15,409 nt of DNA, taken from assembly GCA_036570465.1 (NCBI GenBank), contig DATCYD010000192.1, positions 1 to 15,409 of the forward strand. The letters run 5' to 3'. The notes below the pieces were generated by a model. That model saw only the letters and a list, made by a program, of their open reading frames with translations. It did not search any database and was not told where the DNA came from. The position numbers were made by a program, and so were the translations under genes. Within the stretch, counting starts at the first letter, position 1, and each line of letters opens with the position of its first letter. This DNA is from Anseongella sp036570465. Its GTDB lineage: Bacteria > Bacteroidota > Bacteroidia > Sphingobacteriales > Sphingobacteriaceae. Shown in pieces: positions 6,684 to 13,584 of the stretch.

Positions 6684-6691
6684 CAAAGATA
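6684..6691 (-). promoter_or_regulatory. -7 promoter box (TATCTTTG) of the ATP-binding gene
   Basis: Exact TAnnTTTG match on the minus strand. Transcription would start near 6678, with a leader of about 36 bases to the ATG at 6641. No convincing -33 box is seen. Confidence 0.55.
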
Positions 6692-6918
6692 GGATTTACG
6701 TTTGAAGGCGGCAGTTTTCTCCAACCCCAGATTAAAAGGTCGGTTGAAGACCGTCTTTATATTGTGTCAGAAACGGCCCTTTCTTGACAAGATATTGAAT
6801 AGAGTATAAATGAGTGGATTATCAGAATGGTATTATTTCCGAGAATCTTTTCCATTATCTCTAATAAAATTGACAATTGCTTTCAAGATTTGTCGTAAGT
6901 GTTCTAACAGATTTCCAT

Positions 6919-6928
6919 CACCCCGACT
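6919..6928 (+). repeat. putative attR core (CACCCCGACT)
   Basis: Exact second copy of the tRNA-Pro 3' end (2529-2538), same orientation. The nine bases before it share only three positions with the tRNA T-arm, so the matched core is limited to ten bases. It is followed 21 bases later by a strong terminator, as expected if the original downstream flank of the tRNA had been displaced here by insertion. Confidence 0.45.
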
Positions 6929-6949
6929 TTTTAGACATCATCTGTCACC

Positions 6950-6984
6950 AAAAAGCCTTTAAATCGTTGATTTATAGGCTTTTT
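6950..6984. terminator. strong bidirectional terminator hairpin
   Basis: A 16-base arm (6950-6965) and its partner (6969-6984) pair with one mismatch around a GTT loop. The arms begin AAAAAGCC and end GGCTTTTT, so both strands get a U-tract. It could be the ancestral terminator of tRNA-Pro. Confidence 0.75.
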
Positions 6985-7929
6985 CTATTTTAAGATAAGC
7001 CAAAGTATTCAAGGAAAAGCAGGATAAATGATACCTATTCGGTAACCTATTTTGAATTTTTACATTAGGTCCCCAATTCCCGCCCCACGCAGCTATACGC
7101 TGGGGTTGTTCGACGCCAATTGAGCGAGGAAACAGGGAAGGCTGAGTAAATGCTCGGCAGAAGGTGCTCTGTTATAATTTTATGTTATGTTTATAACACA
7201 AAATGGAAATTACGCAGGAAGTATTGAAGGCGAGGCTTAAACCTGACCTCAAAATTATATTCATCACCAAACAATACCTTAAAAAACTTTAAGGCATTGC
7301 GTCTTTATTACCTTTTTTAGGGTGTCGAAATAACCCATACCTTAAAATGATACCTCATTGAAGGCCAGTATTGATTTTGACCTCAGATGAGCCAAATGTG
7401 ACCGTCGATAAATACGATTTTGGCAAAGGGTTTCGGAAGGCAACTTAGAAAATTTTAGGTAGTCCTATTTTGCTTTTCCCGACTTTGACCAATTGGTTAC
7501 GCAGCGCGTAGCGAATTTAAGTTGGACAAACGTCCTTCAGCCGAAATGAACCGAAACCGGCGGCACGAAGCGACCTGCACTTAATCAGGCTGGCACGGAT
7601 ACATATCTTTTATAAAAAAGATACCATCAACTAAGGGAACTGACGGAACATGCGATAGCGGCAATGAAAATCTTGAACATGGAATACTTTTTACGGCAAT
7701 TTCTGTAAATCCCGAATGATTATCAAATTTTTTTTGGCGATTGCGTCGTATACATCCCGGCTGCAGGGGAGGTCAGGTGTTCTAAATGCCTCATCTGCCT
7801 GACACTTTTTTGATGGGTGGGGTGAGCGGATCGTACCAGGCTGCTTTTTACATAGCAGCGATTTCGTATCTGTATTTCATATGAACAGGTGTTTTAAAAT
7901 CATTTTTCACAGATTTTAATCGGTTTTCA
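6985..7929. other. gene-poor region with small inverted repeats
   Basis: Almost 1 kb without a convincing protein gene on either strand. The longest ATG frame noted (7203-7292, 29 codons, MEITQEVLKARLK...) is unrecognised. Seen by eye: an operator-like inverted repeat TGTTATAA (7170-7177)/TTATAACA (7191-7198), with a third TGTTAT at 7183-7188, just before that short frame; hairpins ATCTTTT/AAAAGAT (7605-7622) and GCTGCT/AGCAGC (7840-7859); and a more GC-rich patch at about 7490-7600 containing TACGC-AGC-GCGTA. The patch could be a scar of a larger mobile element or a structured RNA; neither is shown. Confidence 0.4.
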
Positions 7930-7937
7930 TAACTTTG
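7930..7937 (+). promoter_or_regulatory. -7 promoter box (TAACTTTG) of the Fic gene
   Basis: Exact TAnnTTTG match. Transcription would start near 7943, giving a leader of about 19 bases with AGGAG at 7952-7956 five bases before the ATG. Confidence 0.6.
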
Positions 7938-7961
7938 GCAAATTAAAATTCAGGAGTTGAT

Positions 7962-9509
7962 ATGAAAAATATATGTTTTTCATCGCTTGTAACTGTTTTT
8001 CAGGAACGGATAACACCGGAAGAGGGATATCTGGTGGGATATGCAGGAATACTGTATGCGTATGATTTGCGAGTTCCGGTACCAGATATGCTATCAATTA
8101 TCAGCCATAAACATAAGCGTTATAAAACTACCGAATGGCGGGTATTTACACCCAGGTATAGGCCGGATGATACGTTGATAGGACATCTTACCTTCGCACT
8201 CAAGTATGAGGGTATAGAACTTTGTCTGCTTAAGAAATTGTTTGAAAAACTGGATGCATCGGAGCTGGCCCGATTGATTGTTGAGGAACCGACCGGACAA
8301 TACCGCAGAAAAATATGGTTCTTGTACGAATGGCTTATGGATGCACGATTGAATCTACCTGATATGACCGCGGGAAATTATATCGACCTGGTTGATACCC
8401 GTATTCAATACGGATGTACAAGTTCGGTTGAAAAATCCAAAAGACAACGCATACGAAATAATCTGCCGGGAGCAAGGGAATTCTGCCCCATGATAAGAAG
8501 AACTGACCTATTGGATCAATATATAGCGCTTGATTTGTCAAAGGAGATAAAAGACATGATAGGCCGTATCCATCCCGATGTAATGGCCAGAACTGCCGCT
8601 TTTTTATTATTGAAAGATTCAAAAGCATCTTATGCCATAGAGGGCGAAAGGCCTCCTCAAAATCGGGCACAACGTTGGGGACGTGCCATAGGGCAGGCTG
8701 GGCAAAGGCCTATCACAAAAGCAGAATTGATACGATTGCAGCAAATCGTAATAGACAATCCAAGGTTTACCAAGATGGGATTTCGGCAACAAGAAGGGTT
8801 CATTGGTGAACATGACCGACATTATGGTGCACCCATACCGGATCATATCTCCGCGAGATGGAAAGACTTGGAATTGCTGATAGATGGGTTGATAGAAACC
8901 GGTCAGAAACTGGAAATTGAGCATGACTTTGATGCGGTGTTGGCCGCAGCCATGATAGCTTTTGGATTTGTCTTTATCCATCCTTTTGTAGATGGAAACG
9001 GTAGGATACACCGCTATTTGATTCACCATGTGCTATTAAGAAAAGAGTATGTTGCTAAGGGAATGATCTTCCCTGTGTCGGCTATTATTTTGGAACGGCT
9101 TGATGAATACCGGAAAATACTGGAAGAATTTTCGATGCCTCGTCTAAATTTTGTCGACTGGAAACCTGATGAAAGTAACAATGTAGAGGTGCTGAATGAC
9201 ACCATAGATTTGTATCGTTACTTCGATGCAACCAGACAGGCTGAGTTTCTATATAGTTGTGTCCAACAGACAATAGAACAAACTATCCCTGACGAAGTAG
9301 ATTATCTGGAAAAATACGACCGGCTGAAGGATTACCTGGACAATTATTTTGAAATGCCGGATAAGACGGTAGCGCTGTTAATTCGCTTTTTGGAGCAAGG
9401 GCGCGGTAAGCTGTCCGAACGGGCCAGAACCAAGGAATTCGGGGCTCTTATTCCCGATGAGGTAATGCGTATTGAAGAAAAGTATTCGGAAATATTTGAA
9501 GCGGAGTGA
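7962..9509 (+). CDS. Fic-domain protein (class II, self-inhibiting)
   Basis: A 515-residue protein carrying the canonical Fic motif HPFVDGNGRIHR (residues 340-351), in which H340 is catalytic and DGNGR binds the nucleotide phosphates. Such enzymes usually transfer AMP, sometimes another phosphate-linked group, onto Ser, Thr or Tyr of a target protein. N-terminal to it lies SYAIEG (223-228), matching the inhibitory [S/T]xxxE[G/N] helix. Its place in the same chain before the Fic core defines class II, so no separate antitoxin is needed. Residues 1-200 are a long N-terminal region of no recognised family, and the helical C-terminus (about 400-515) is likely winged-helix-like. The gene stands alone with its own promoter and ribosome-binding site, next to the putative element, and converges on the hydrolase gene. 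The target is unknown. Confidence 0.92.
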   Translation: MKNICFSSLVTVFQERITPEEGYLVGYAGILYAYDLRVPVPDMLSIISHKHKRYKTTEWRVFTPRYRPDDTLIGHLTFALKYEGIELCLLKKLFEKLDASELARLIVEEPTGQYRRKIWFLYEWLMDARLNLPDMTAGNYIDLVDTRIQYGCTSSVEKSKRQRIRNNLPGAREFCPMIRRTDLLDQYIALDLSKEIKDMIGRIHPDVMARTAAFLLLKDSKASYAIEGERPPQNRAQRWGRAIGQAGQRPITKAELIRLQQIVIDNPRFTKMGFRQQEGFIGEHDRHYGAPIPDHISARWKDLELLIDGLIETGQKLEIEHDFDAVLAAAMIAFGFVFIHPFVDGNGRIHRYLIHHVLLRKEYVAKGMIFPVSAIILERLDEYRKILEEFSMPRLNFVDWKPDESNNVEVLNDTIDLYRYFDATRQAEFLYSCVQQTIEQTIPDEVDYLEKYDRLKDYLDNYFEMPDKTVALLIRFLEQGRGKLSERARTKEFGALIPDEVMRIEEKYSEIFEAE

Positions 9510-9581
9510 TATCATTCAATGTTATCGATACCTTTTTTCGTACCGAATGGTTTATTATAGTTTCAAGATGCAATTCACATG

Positions 9582-10511
9582 TCACAGTTTTCCCTCTGTG
9601 ATTAAAGGATGCATATATTGAGACATATAATTTACTAGGCTATCCAGGTACAGCTCCGAGTTTGGCAACGTTTTTATCCAGGGACAATGAGTTGCCCCTT
9701 CAAAAACTCTCTTTTGATATGAGATCCCAATGTTCTCCGCCCGTTCGAGTATTTCTTCCGCCAAAGAAAAGGAGACTATGGGGTCAGATGATCCATGAAC
9801 CCATAGTAAAGGCGGATCATCAGGAGAATCCATGGCGGTGGTATCTGGAATTGTTCCACAAAGGCAAAGGACAGACTTCACTTTGGAGGAGTACCCAGGC
9901 GTACCACTGTTTCCTTCTAAGTTGTAGGGAGATGTCTTGGGATAAGCTTTCAAATCACTCTTTTTGTTTACGTACCCAACCGTCATAGCAGTAACTGCCC
10001 CCGCTGATTCTCCACCAATGAATATATTAGAAGTGTCAATTCCGTATTTTGCTTGATTTGCCTTAAAAAAACGAACTGCCGCCCGCATGTCATGCATCGC
10101 ATCCGTTATTGCTCTACGGTTAGTATCACTTTTAGAATAGTCGAAATGAGGATCCAGCCGATAGCTTATATTGGCAACCGCGTAACCCCTGCGAGCCAAT
10201 TTCTCACACATCGTACCTATAGAAGGATATTTTCGGGACCCTCCGCCAAAGCCGCCTCCATGGGCATATATCAGCAAAGGTCTCCGTCTAGAAGTATCTC
10301 CATAGGGAGAATAAAAATCAAAAAATAATGACTGGTTTTCACCTTGATAGTTAATAGCCTGCCCATAGATTACATCGGGGACGGAATCTACTTTAGAGAA
10401 AACTTCTTCAAGATAACGTTGCCCAACCGAATTTTGCACTCCAACAGCAAAAATGAGCAGGAATACGGGTAGCGTTATCTTTTTTATAATTGGAAATAGG
10501 TTGCCAAACAT
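9582..10511 (-). CDS. secreted alpha/beta hydrolase (esterase/lipase-like)
   Basis: A 309-residue exported serine hydrolase of the HSL/BD-FAE-like type. From the start at 10511 the N-terminus is a classic signal peptide: KK in the n-region, then ITLPVFLLIFAVGVQ. The frame extends to an ATG at 10577, but that adds 22 charged residues ahead of the signal, so I prefer 10511; the longer form stays possible because AAAGGA precedes the upstream ATGs. Motifs in order are the oxyanion HGGGF (H84), nucleophile elbow GGESAG (S169), acid HGSSDP (D243) and histidine in GATHCPW (H275), a complete triad. Substrates of the family are short-chain or sugar-linked esters. It is on the same strand as the sulfatase, 327 bases downstream, so joint use on one substrate is possible. 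Confidence 0.88.
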   Translation of the reverse strand: MFGNLFPIIKKITLPVFLLIFAVGVQNSVGQRYLEEVFSKVDSVPDVIYGQAINYQGENQSLFFDFYSPYGDTSRRRPLLIYAHGGGFGGGSRKYPSIGTMCEKLARRGYAVANISYRLDPHFDYSKSDTNRRAITDAMHDMRAAVRFFKANQAKYGIDTSNIFIGGESAGAVTAMTVGYVNKKSDLKAYPKTSPYNLEGNSGTPGYSSKVKSVLCLCGTIPDTTAMDSPDDPPLLWVHGSSDPIVSFSLAEEILERAENIGISYQKRVFEGATHCPWIKTLPNSELYLDSLVNYMSQYMHPLITEGKL

Positions 10512-10838
10512 AAATATTTCTTTAATTTCAGCGCAGCAATTTATCGATTTCTTAACATTCCTCCGGTATTTCATCATATCCTTTTCAGCGCTAAGGTAAA
10601 ACTTAGCGGCTTTCTCATGCCCTTTTTCTCAGGTTATTTTGGACAGAAAAAGAAACGATAATCGAAATTCCCGGATGGGGAAGTTATATACCGACTGAAG
10701 ATGGATGGAATAGACGATTCCTCCAAAGTCATATTTCTGTTTAAAAAATAGGGCTTCTCCGGAAAGAATTAGAGGGAATCATCCAGCCGGTACAGCCTTG
10801 CCGGCGTCAATGTTAGTGCCTCGTTCATTATTGTAGTT
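10512..10838 (-). other. spacer between sulfatase and hydrolase, with one hairpin
   Basis: No gene seen. A perfect 7+7 inverted repeat, CGCTAAG (10589-10595) and CTTAGCG (10602-10608) with a six-base loop, lies just upstream of the hydrolase. It lacks a T-run, so it is a leader structure or operator rather than a terminator. A weak TACCTTAG -7-like box overlaps it on the minus strand. Confidence 0.35.
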
Positions 10839-12458
10839 CTATTTGTCCAGGAATTCTTCGGAGATCTTCTTATTGACCCCTGCTTTGCCTGCCCAGCCCG
10901 TATAGGCCTGAAGCAGCCCGGCGGCCAGCTCGGGGTGCTGTCCTGCCAGGTTCCTTTCTTCCGCGCGGTCGGTTTCCAGATTGTACAATGCCCACTTTCC
11001 ATTACCCTCCTTTTGCTGAGATACCAGCTTCCATTTCCCCTTCATGACGGCCATGTTGCCTAGGTGTTCCCAAAAAAGGTATTCATGCGTTTTTCCAGGC
11101 TTGTCGGTAAAACAAGGCAGGAGACTTAGCCCCTCCAGGGGAACGATCTGCCTGCCTTTATAATTTGCCGGGTAATCGGCCTTGCCTGCTTCCAGGAGCG
11201 TGGCCATGATGTCTATGATATGTGCTGGCTGCCGAACCAGTCCTCCGGCATTTTTGATCCTTGCAGGCCAATACGCGATAAAGGGAGTGGCAATACCGCC
11301 TTCGTGTACCCATTGCTTGTAATAACGGAAGGGTGTATTGCTGGCATTCGCCCATCCCCTGCCGTAAGACTGGTAAGATTCCACTCCACCGGGGAGTGTT
11401 CCGTTGTTCCGGTAATCATGGCCGTAAAGCCCCCCTTCGGCGCAGCCCCCGTTATCAGCCAGGAACAGGATCAGGGTATTGTCTGCTTCCCCCGTCTCTT
11501 CCAGCTTCTCCAGGATCTGTCCGATCCCCTGGTCCATGCGGTCGATTTGCGCGGCATAGATCTCCATTTTCAACTCAAGCAGCTCTTTGTTTCCTACCTC
11601 TTCCCATGAAGGCACCTGCGGATCGCGGGGAGATAGCTGCATAGAAGCGTCTGCAATCCCCAGCTCCTTTTGCTTTTGGTATCGCTTTTCCCTGAGCTTG
11701 TCCCAGCCTTCCGTGTACATGCCCTTGTAACGCGCAATATCTTCGGGCAGTGCATGTAGGGGATAATGAGGGGCAGTATAAGCAACATACATAAAGAAGG
11801 GCTCTTTCTTGCCGGCGCGGCCTTCAAGGGTCTCCACGGCATGCCGGGTAATGACGTCCGTCATATAAAATCCTTCCCGGGGAGGCATGTACTCCTGGTT
11901 CCCTTTGGCAAAATGCCTTTTCATGCCAGGCTTCTTGGCAAGGGTAATATCAAAATAATTAGCCGCTCCGCTTATAAGGCCGAAATAATCGTCAAAACCT
12001 CGGTCCATAGGCCAGTTGGGATGTTCTTCCGCTACGTGCCATTTGCCTGACATGGAGCAATAATAACCAGCCTGGCCCAGGGCCTCCGCCAAGGTAACGG
12101 TGTTCCTGCTCAGGTACCCTTGGTAGGGGGTCGTCCTGGTAGTATCAGGGGTCATGGTTGTCATACCGCCCATTCCTGCTTGGTGGGGATAAACTCCTGT
12201 CAGTAGGGAAGCCCTTGTAGGACAGCATCTCGCCGCATTGTAGAAGTTGGTAAGACGGAGGCCTCCGGCGGCCAGCCGATCCAGGTTGGGCGTCCTGATC
12301 TCGCTGCCGTAGCATCCGAGGTCGGAATAACCCATGTCATCGGCCAGGATCAGGATAATATTTGGGCGTTCCTGTGTCGCTGCCTGCTCCTGGCCTAATG
12401 CAAGGGAGGCAATGCATAAAATAGCCGGTAAACCGACCAATGTCTTTCCTTTCATCAT
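10839..12458 (-). CDS. secreted S1-family arylsulfatase
   Basis: A 539-residue exported sulfatase that hydrolyses sulfate esters. A signal peptide covers about residues 1-22 (LVGLPAILCIASLALG). The catalytic signature is CCPTRASLLTG (78-88), where C78 would be converted to formylglycine by a maturase; none is encoded in the window. Metal and active-site residues are visible: D40-D41 in LADDMG, GKWH (138-141), H231 in PHYPLH, and D335-N336 in LADNGG. Length and layout are normal for arylsulfatase A-like enzymes. Substrate cannot be read from the sequence. The start is the tandem ATGATG at 12458/12455, preceded by AAAGGAAGA. A small frame upstream ends overlapping it. The nearby hydrolase and TonB receptor suggest, without proof, a role in using sulfated organic matter. 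Confidence 0.93.
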   Translation of the reverse strand: MMKGKTLVGLPAILCIASLALGQEQAATQERPNIILILADDMGYSDLGCYGSEIRTPNLDRLAAGGLRLTNFYNAARCCPTRASLLTGVYPHQAGMGGMTTMTPDTTRTTPYQGYLSRNTVTLAEALGQAGYYCSMSGKWHVAEEHPNWPMDRGFDDYFGLISGAANYFDITLAKKPGMKRHFAKGNQEYMPPREGFYMTDVITRHAVETLEGRAGKKEPFFMYVAYTAPHYPLHALPEDIARYKGMYTEGWDKLREKRYQKQKELGIADASMQLSPRDPQVPSWEEVGNKELLELKMEIYAAQIDRMDQGIGQILEKLEETGEADNTLILFLADNGGCAEGGLYGHDYRNNGTLPGGVESYQSYGRGWANASNTPFRYYKQWVHEGGIATPFIAYWPARIKNAGGLVRQPAHIIDIMATLLEAGKADYPANYKGRQIVPLEGLSLLPCFTDKPGKTHEYLFWEHLGNMAVMKGKWKLVSQQKEGNGKWALYNLETDRAEERNLAGQHPELAAGLLQAYTGWAGKAGVNKKISEEFLDK

Positions 12459-12583
12459 TTAGCAAGTTCTTCCTTTATGTTTGACAACTCCGGCTTGCCG
12501 GGAAGGTTGCCCCGGCCGGATGGTTTCCCGTTTATCCCAATTGCCTGTTTCTGCGATACCTCTGAGCAGTTGGTAGTATTCAT
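12455..12583 (-). CDS. possible small ORF coupled to the sulfatase
   Basis: A 42-codon frame starting MNTTNCSEVSQKQ and ending SNIKEELAK. Its TGA overlaps the ATGATG of the sulfatase, an arrangement typical of coupled translation. The frame stays open upstream to about 12690 without another obvious start. I know no family for it. It might be a coupled leader peptide, a remnant of an upstream gene, or a chance frame. Confidence 0.2.
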   Translation of the reverse strand: MNTTNCSEVSQKQAIGINGKPSGRGNLPGKPELSNIKEELAK

Positions 12584-12858
12584 GACGAAAATAAGTAAAC
12601 TTTTGAAATTATTTTCGAAATTCCCCCTTGGTGTTCTAACAAGATCAGTGAGTAAGAGGAGCCGGCCGCAGGCCGGCGGCTGGCGCAGTTAACCCTATTG
12701 TGAGACATCTATACATTCCGGTCTGTGATTACTGGCTGTTAGTAAATAATGCCCGGAAACAGCCAGAACTGATCGATAATACCGATATTTGAGATATCAT
12801 CAAGGAACCACGACCTGGGAAGGAATTTATGGCTGGAATAAAATAGACGGTGGAAGAA
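12584..12858. other. intergenic region with a GC-rich hairpin
   Basis: No gene seen. GCCGGCC (12661-12667) and GGCCGGC (12671-12677) form a perfect 7-bp stem around GCA. No T-run follows on either side, so it is not a standard terminator. It may be a REP-like unit. Confidence 0.4.
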
Positions 12859-13371
12859 ATGAAGCGAGATAAACTTCTTGGAAGACTAAGACAACTATAT
12901 GTAGTAGAATTCATTAATGTTTTTTGGTTACCATTTGGATTCTGGATTATTGGACGTATTAGCAATCAAGAATTTGGTCTGAATTCAATTGTTGCCATGA
13001 TATTAAACGGGATCTTGTTGATAGAGGGCAGTTATCTTTGGCTCTGCATCAGCAGGCAACTAAGACTCAAAAGGCAGCATAATTTTATTCAGCTGTTTAG
13101 GGTTTTAAAAATATTGAATTATGGATTTTTTATACTAACTATCATAACCATTAGCTTTAGTCCATTTAGGGGAATATTCGATGGAATCGTAACTACACTA
13201 TTTGTTGTGCTTGCTGTATTAGAACACATCAATTACTTCGAGGTTCAGTTGGTGTATGACAATGAAAATGACAGAAAATATGTAAGACAATACAAACGAC
13301 TTAAAGTTGCGAAACTAAAAAAAATGATGAAAATCGGATCGGGTCTTACGGCAGGGGATGGGTCCTTATAA
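12859..13371 (+). CDS. four-helix membrane protein, unknown function
   Basis: A 170-residue inner-membrane protein with four hydrophobic segments, about residues 17-34, 43-64, 86-101 and 107-125, linked by short basic loops. The phrase LEHINYFEVQLVYDNENDRKYV followed by a lysine/arginine-rich tail recalls small conserved membrane proteins of Firmicutes and Bacteroidota whose function is unknown. Such proteins tend to end soon after the basic stretch; here ten or so extra residues (KIGSGLTAGDGSL) follow, perhaps from a changed 3' end. A GTG at 12850 is also in frame. I prefer the ATG at 12859, preceded by TGGAAGA. The gene is AT-rich compared with the sulfatase beside it. Confidence 0.65.
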   Translation: MKRDKLLGRLRQLYVVEFINVFWLPFGFWIIGRISNQEFGLNSIVAMILNGILLIEGSYLWLCISRQLRLKRQHNFIQLFRVLKILNYGFFILTIITISFSPFRGIFDGIVTTLFVVLAVLEHINYFEVQLVYDNENDRKYVRQYKRLKVAKLKKMMKIGSGLTAGDGSL

Positions 13372-13532
13372 TTCTCAGGTAAACCTTGCCGGCAAGCCGT
13401 TCGGCATAATCTTTTGCCCGCAGTGAACAAGCTCCGGCACATAGTTGCGCAGCAGGTCATGTATTGGACTTGCTCATACCATTCTCCTTCAAAAATACTT
13501 CATGATCCATATGTACTTTTCAGAAAAATGGA

Positions 13533-13540
13533 TACCTTTG
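13533..13540 (+). promoter_or_regulatory. -7 promoter box (TACCTTTG) of the TonB receptor
   Basis: Exact TAnnTTTG match, predicting transcription from near 13546 and a leader of about 40 bases to the TTG start. Confidence 0.55.
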
Positions 13541-13556
13541 CCGCTGCCGCAAAGGT
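13534..13556. promoter_or_regulatory. operator-like palindrome over the receptor promoter
   Basis: ACCTTTGC (13534-13541) and GCAAAGGT (13549-13556) are perfect inverted copies separated by seven bases. The left arm contains most of the -7 box and the right arm covers the expected transcription start region, a position suited to repression. The regulator is unknown. Confidence 0.5.
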
Positions 13557-13584
13557 TATTTATAATTGGATTAAATAAGGAGTA

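Larger units (their letters stand above)
2529..6928 (+). mobile_element. putative ~4.4 kb integrative element in tRNA-Pro
   Basis: Bounded by the two CACCCCGACT copies. It holds a tyrosine integrase, an XRE repressor, an AlbA_2/HATPase ATP-binding regulator, a small hypothetical gene, two gene fragments and IS21-like end repeats. By eye, much of it is richer in A+T than the flanking chromosomal genes, most clearly the small gene and the ATP-binding gene. No relaxase, capsid, packaging or replication gene is present. It therefore resembles a decayed satellite or genomic islet that may rely on a helper or be immobile. The right limit could also lie further out, beyond the Fic gene. Confidence 0.5.

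Noticed and set aside
6810..6962. 50-codon ATG frame on the plus strand
   Set aside because: It runs across the att copy and into the terminator hairpin, has no promoter or ribosome-binding site and matches nothing known.
7605..7622. ATCTTTT/AAAAGAT hairpin as a terminator
   Set aside because: The stem is purely AT-rich apart from one G-C pair per arm, no gene ends before it and no clear T-run follows.
8619..9029. 136-codon minus-strand frame
   Set aside because: It is wholly antisense to the Fic catalytic region and is explained by that gene's codon use.
10769..11002. 77-codon minus-strand frame at the sulfatase end
   Set aside because: Almost all of it lies inside the sulfatase gene in another frame and its peptide is not protein-like.
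11220..11644. Plus-strand frames of 103-129 codons
   Set aside because: They are antisense to the sulfatase, whose catalytic motifs prove the minus-strand reading.
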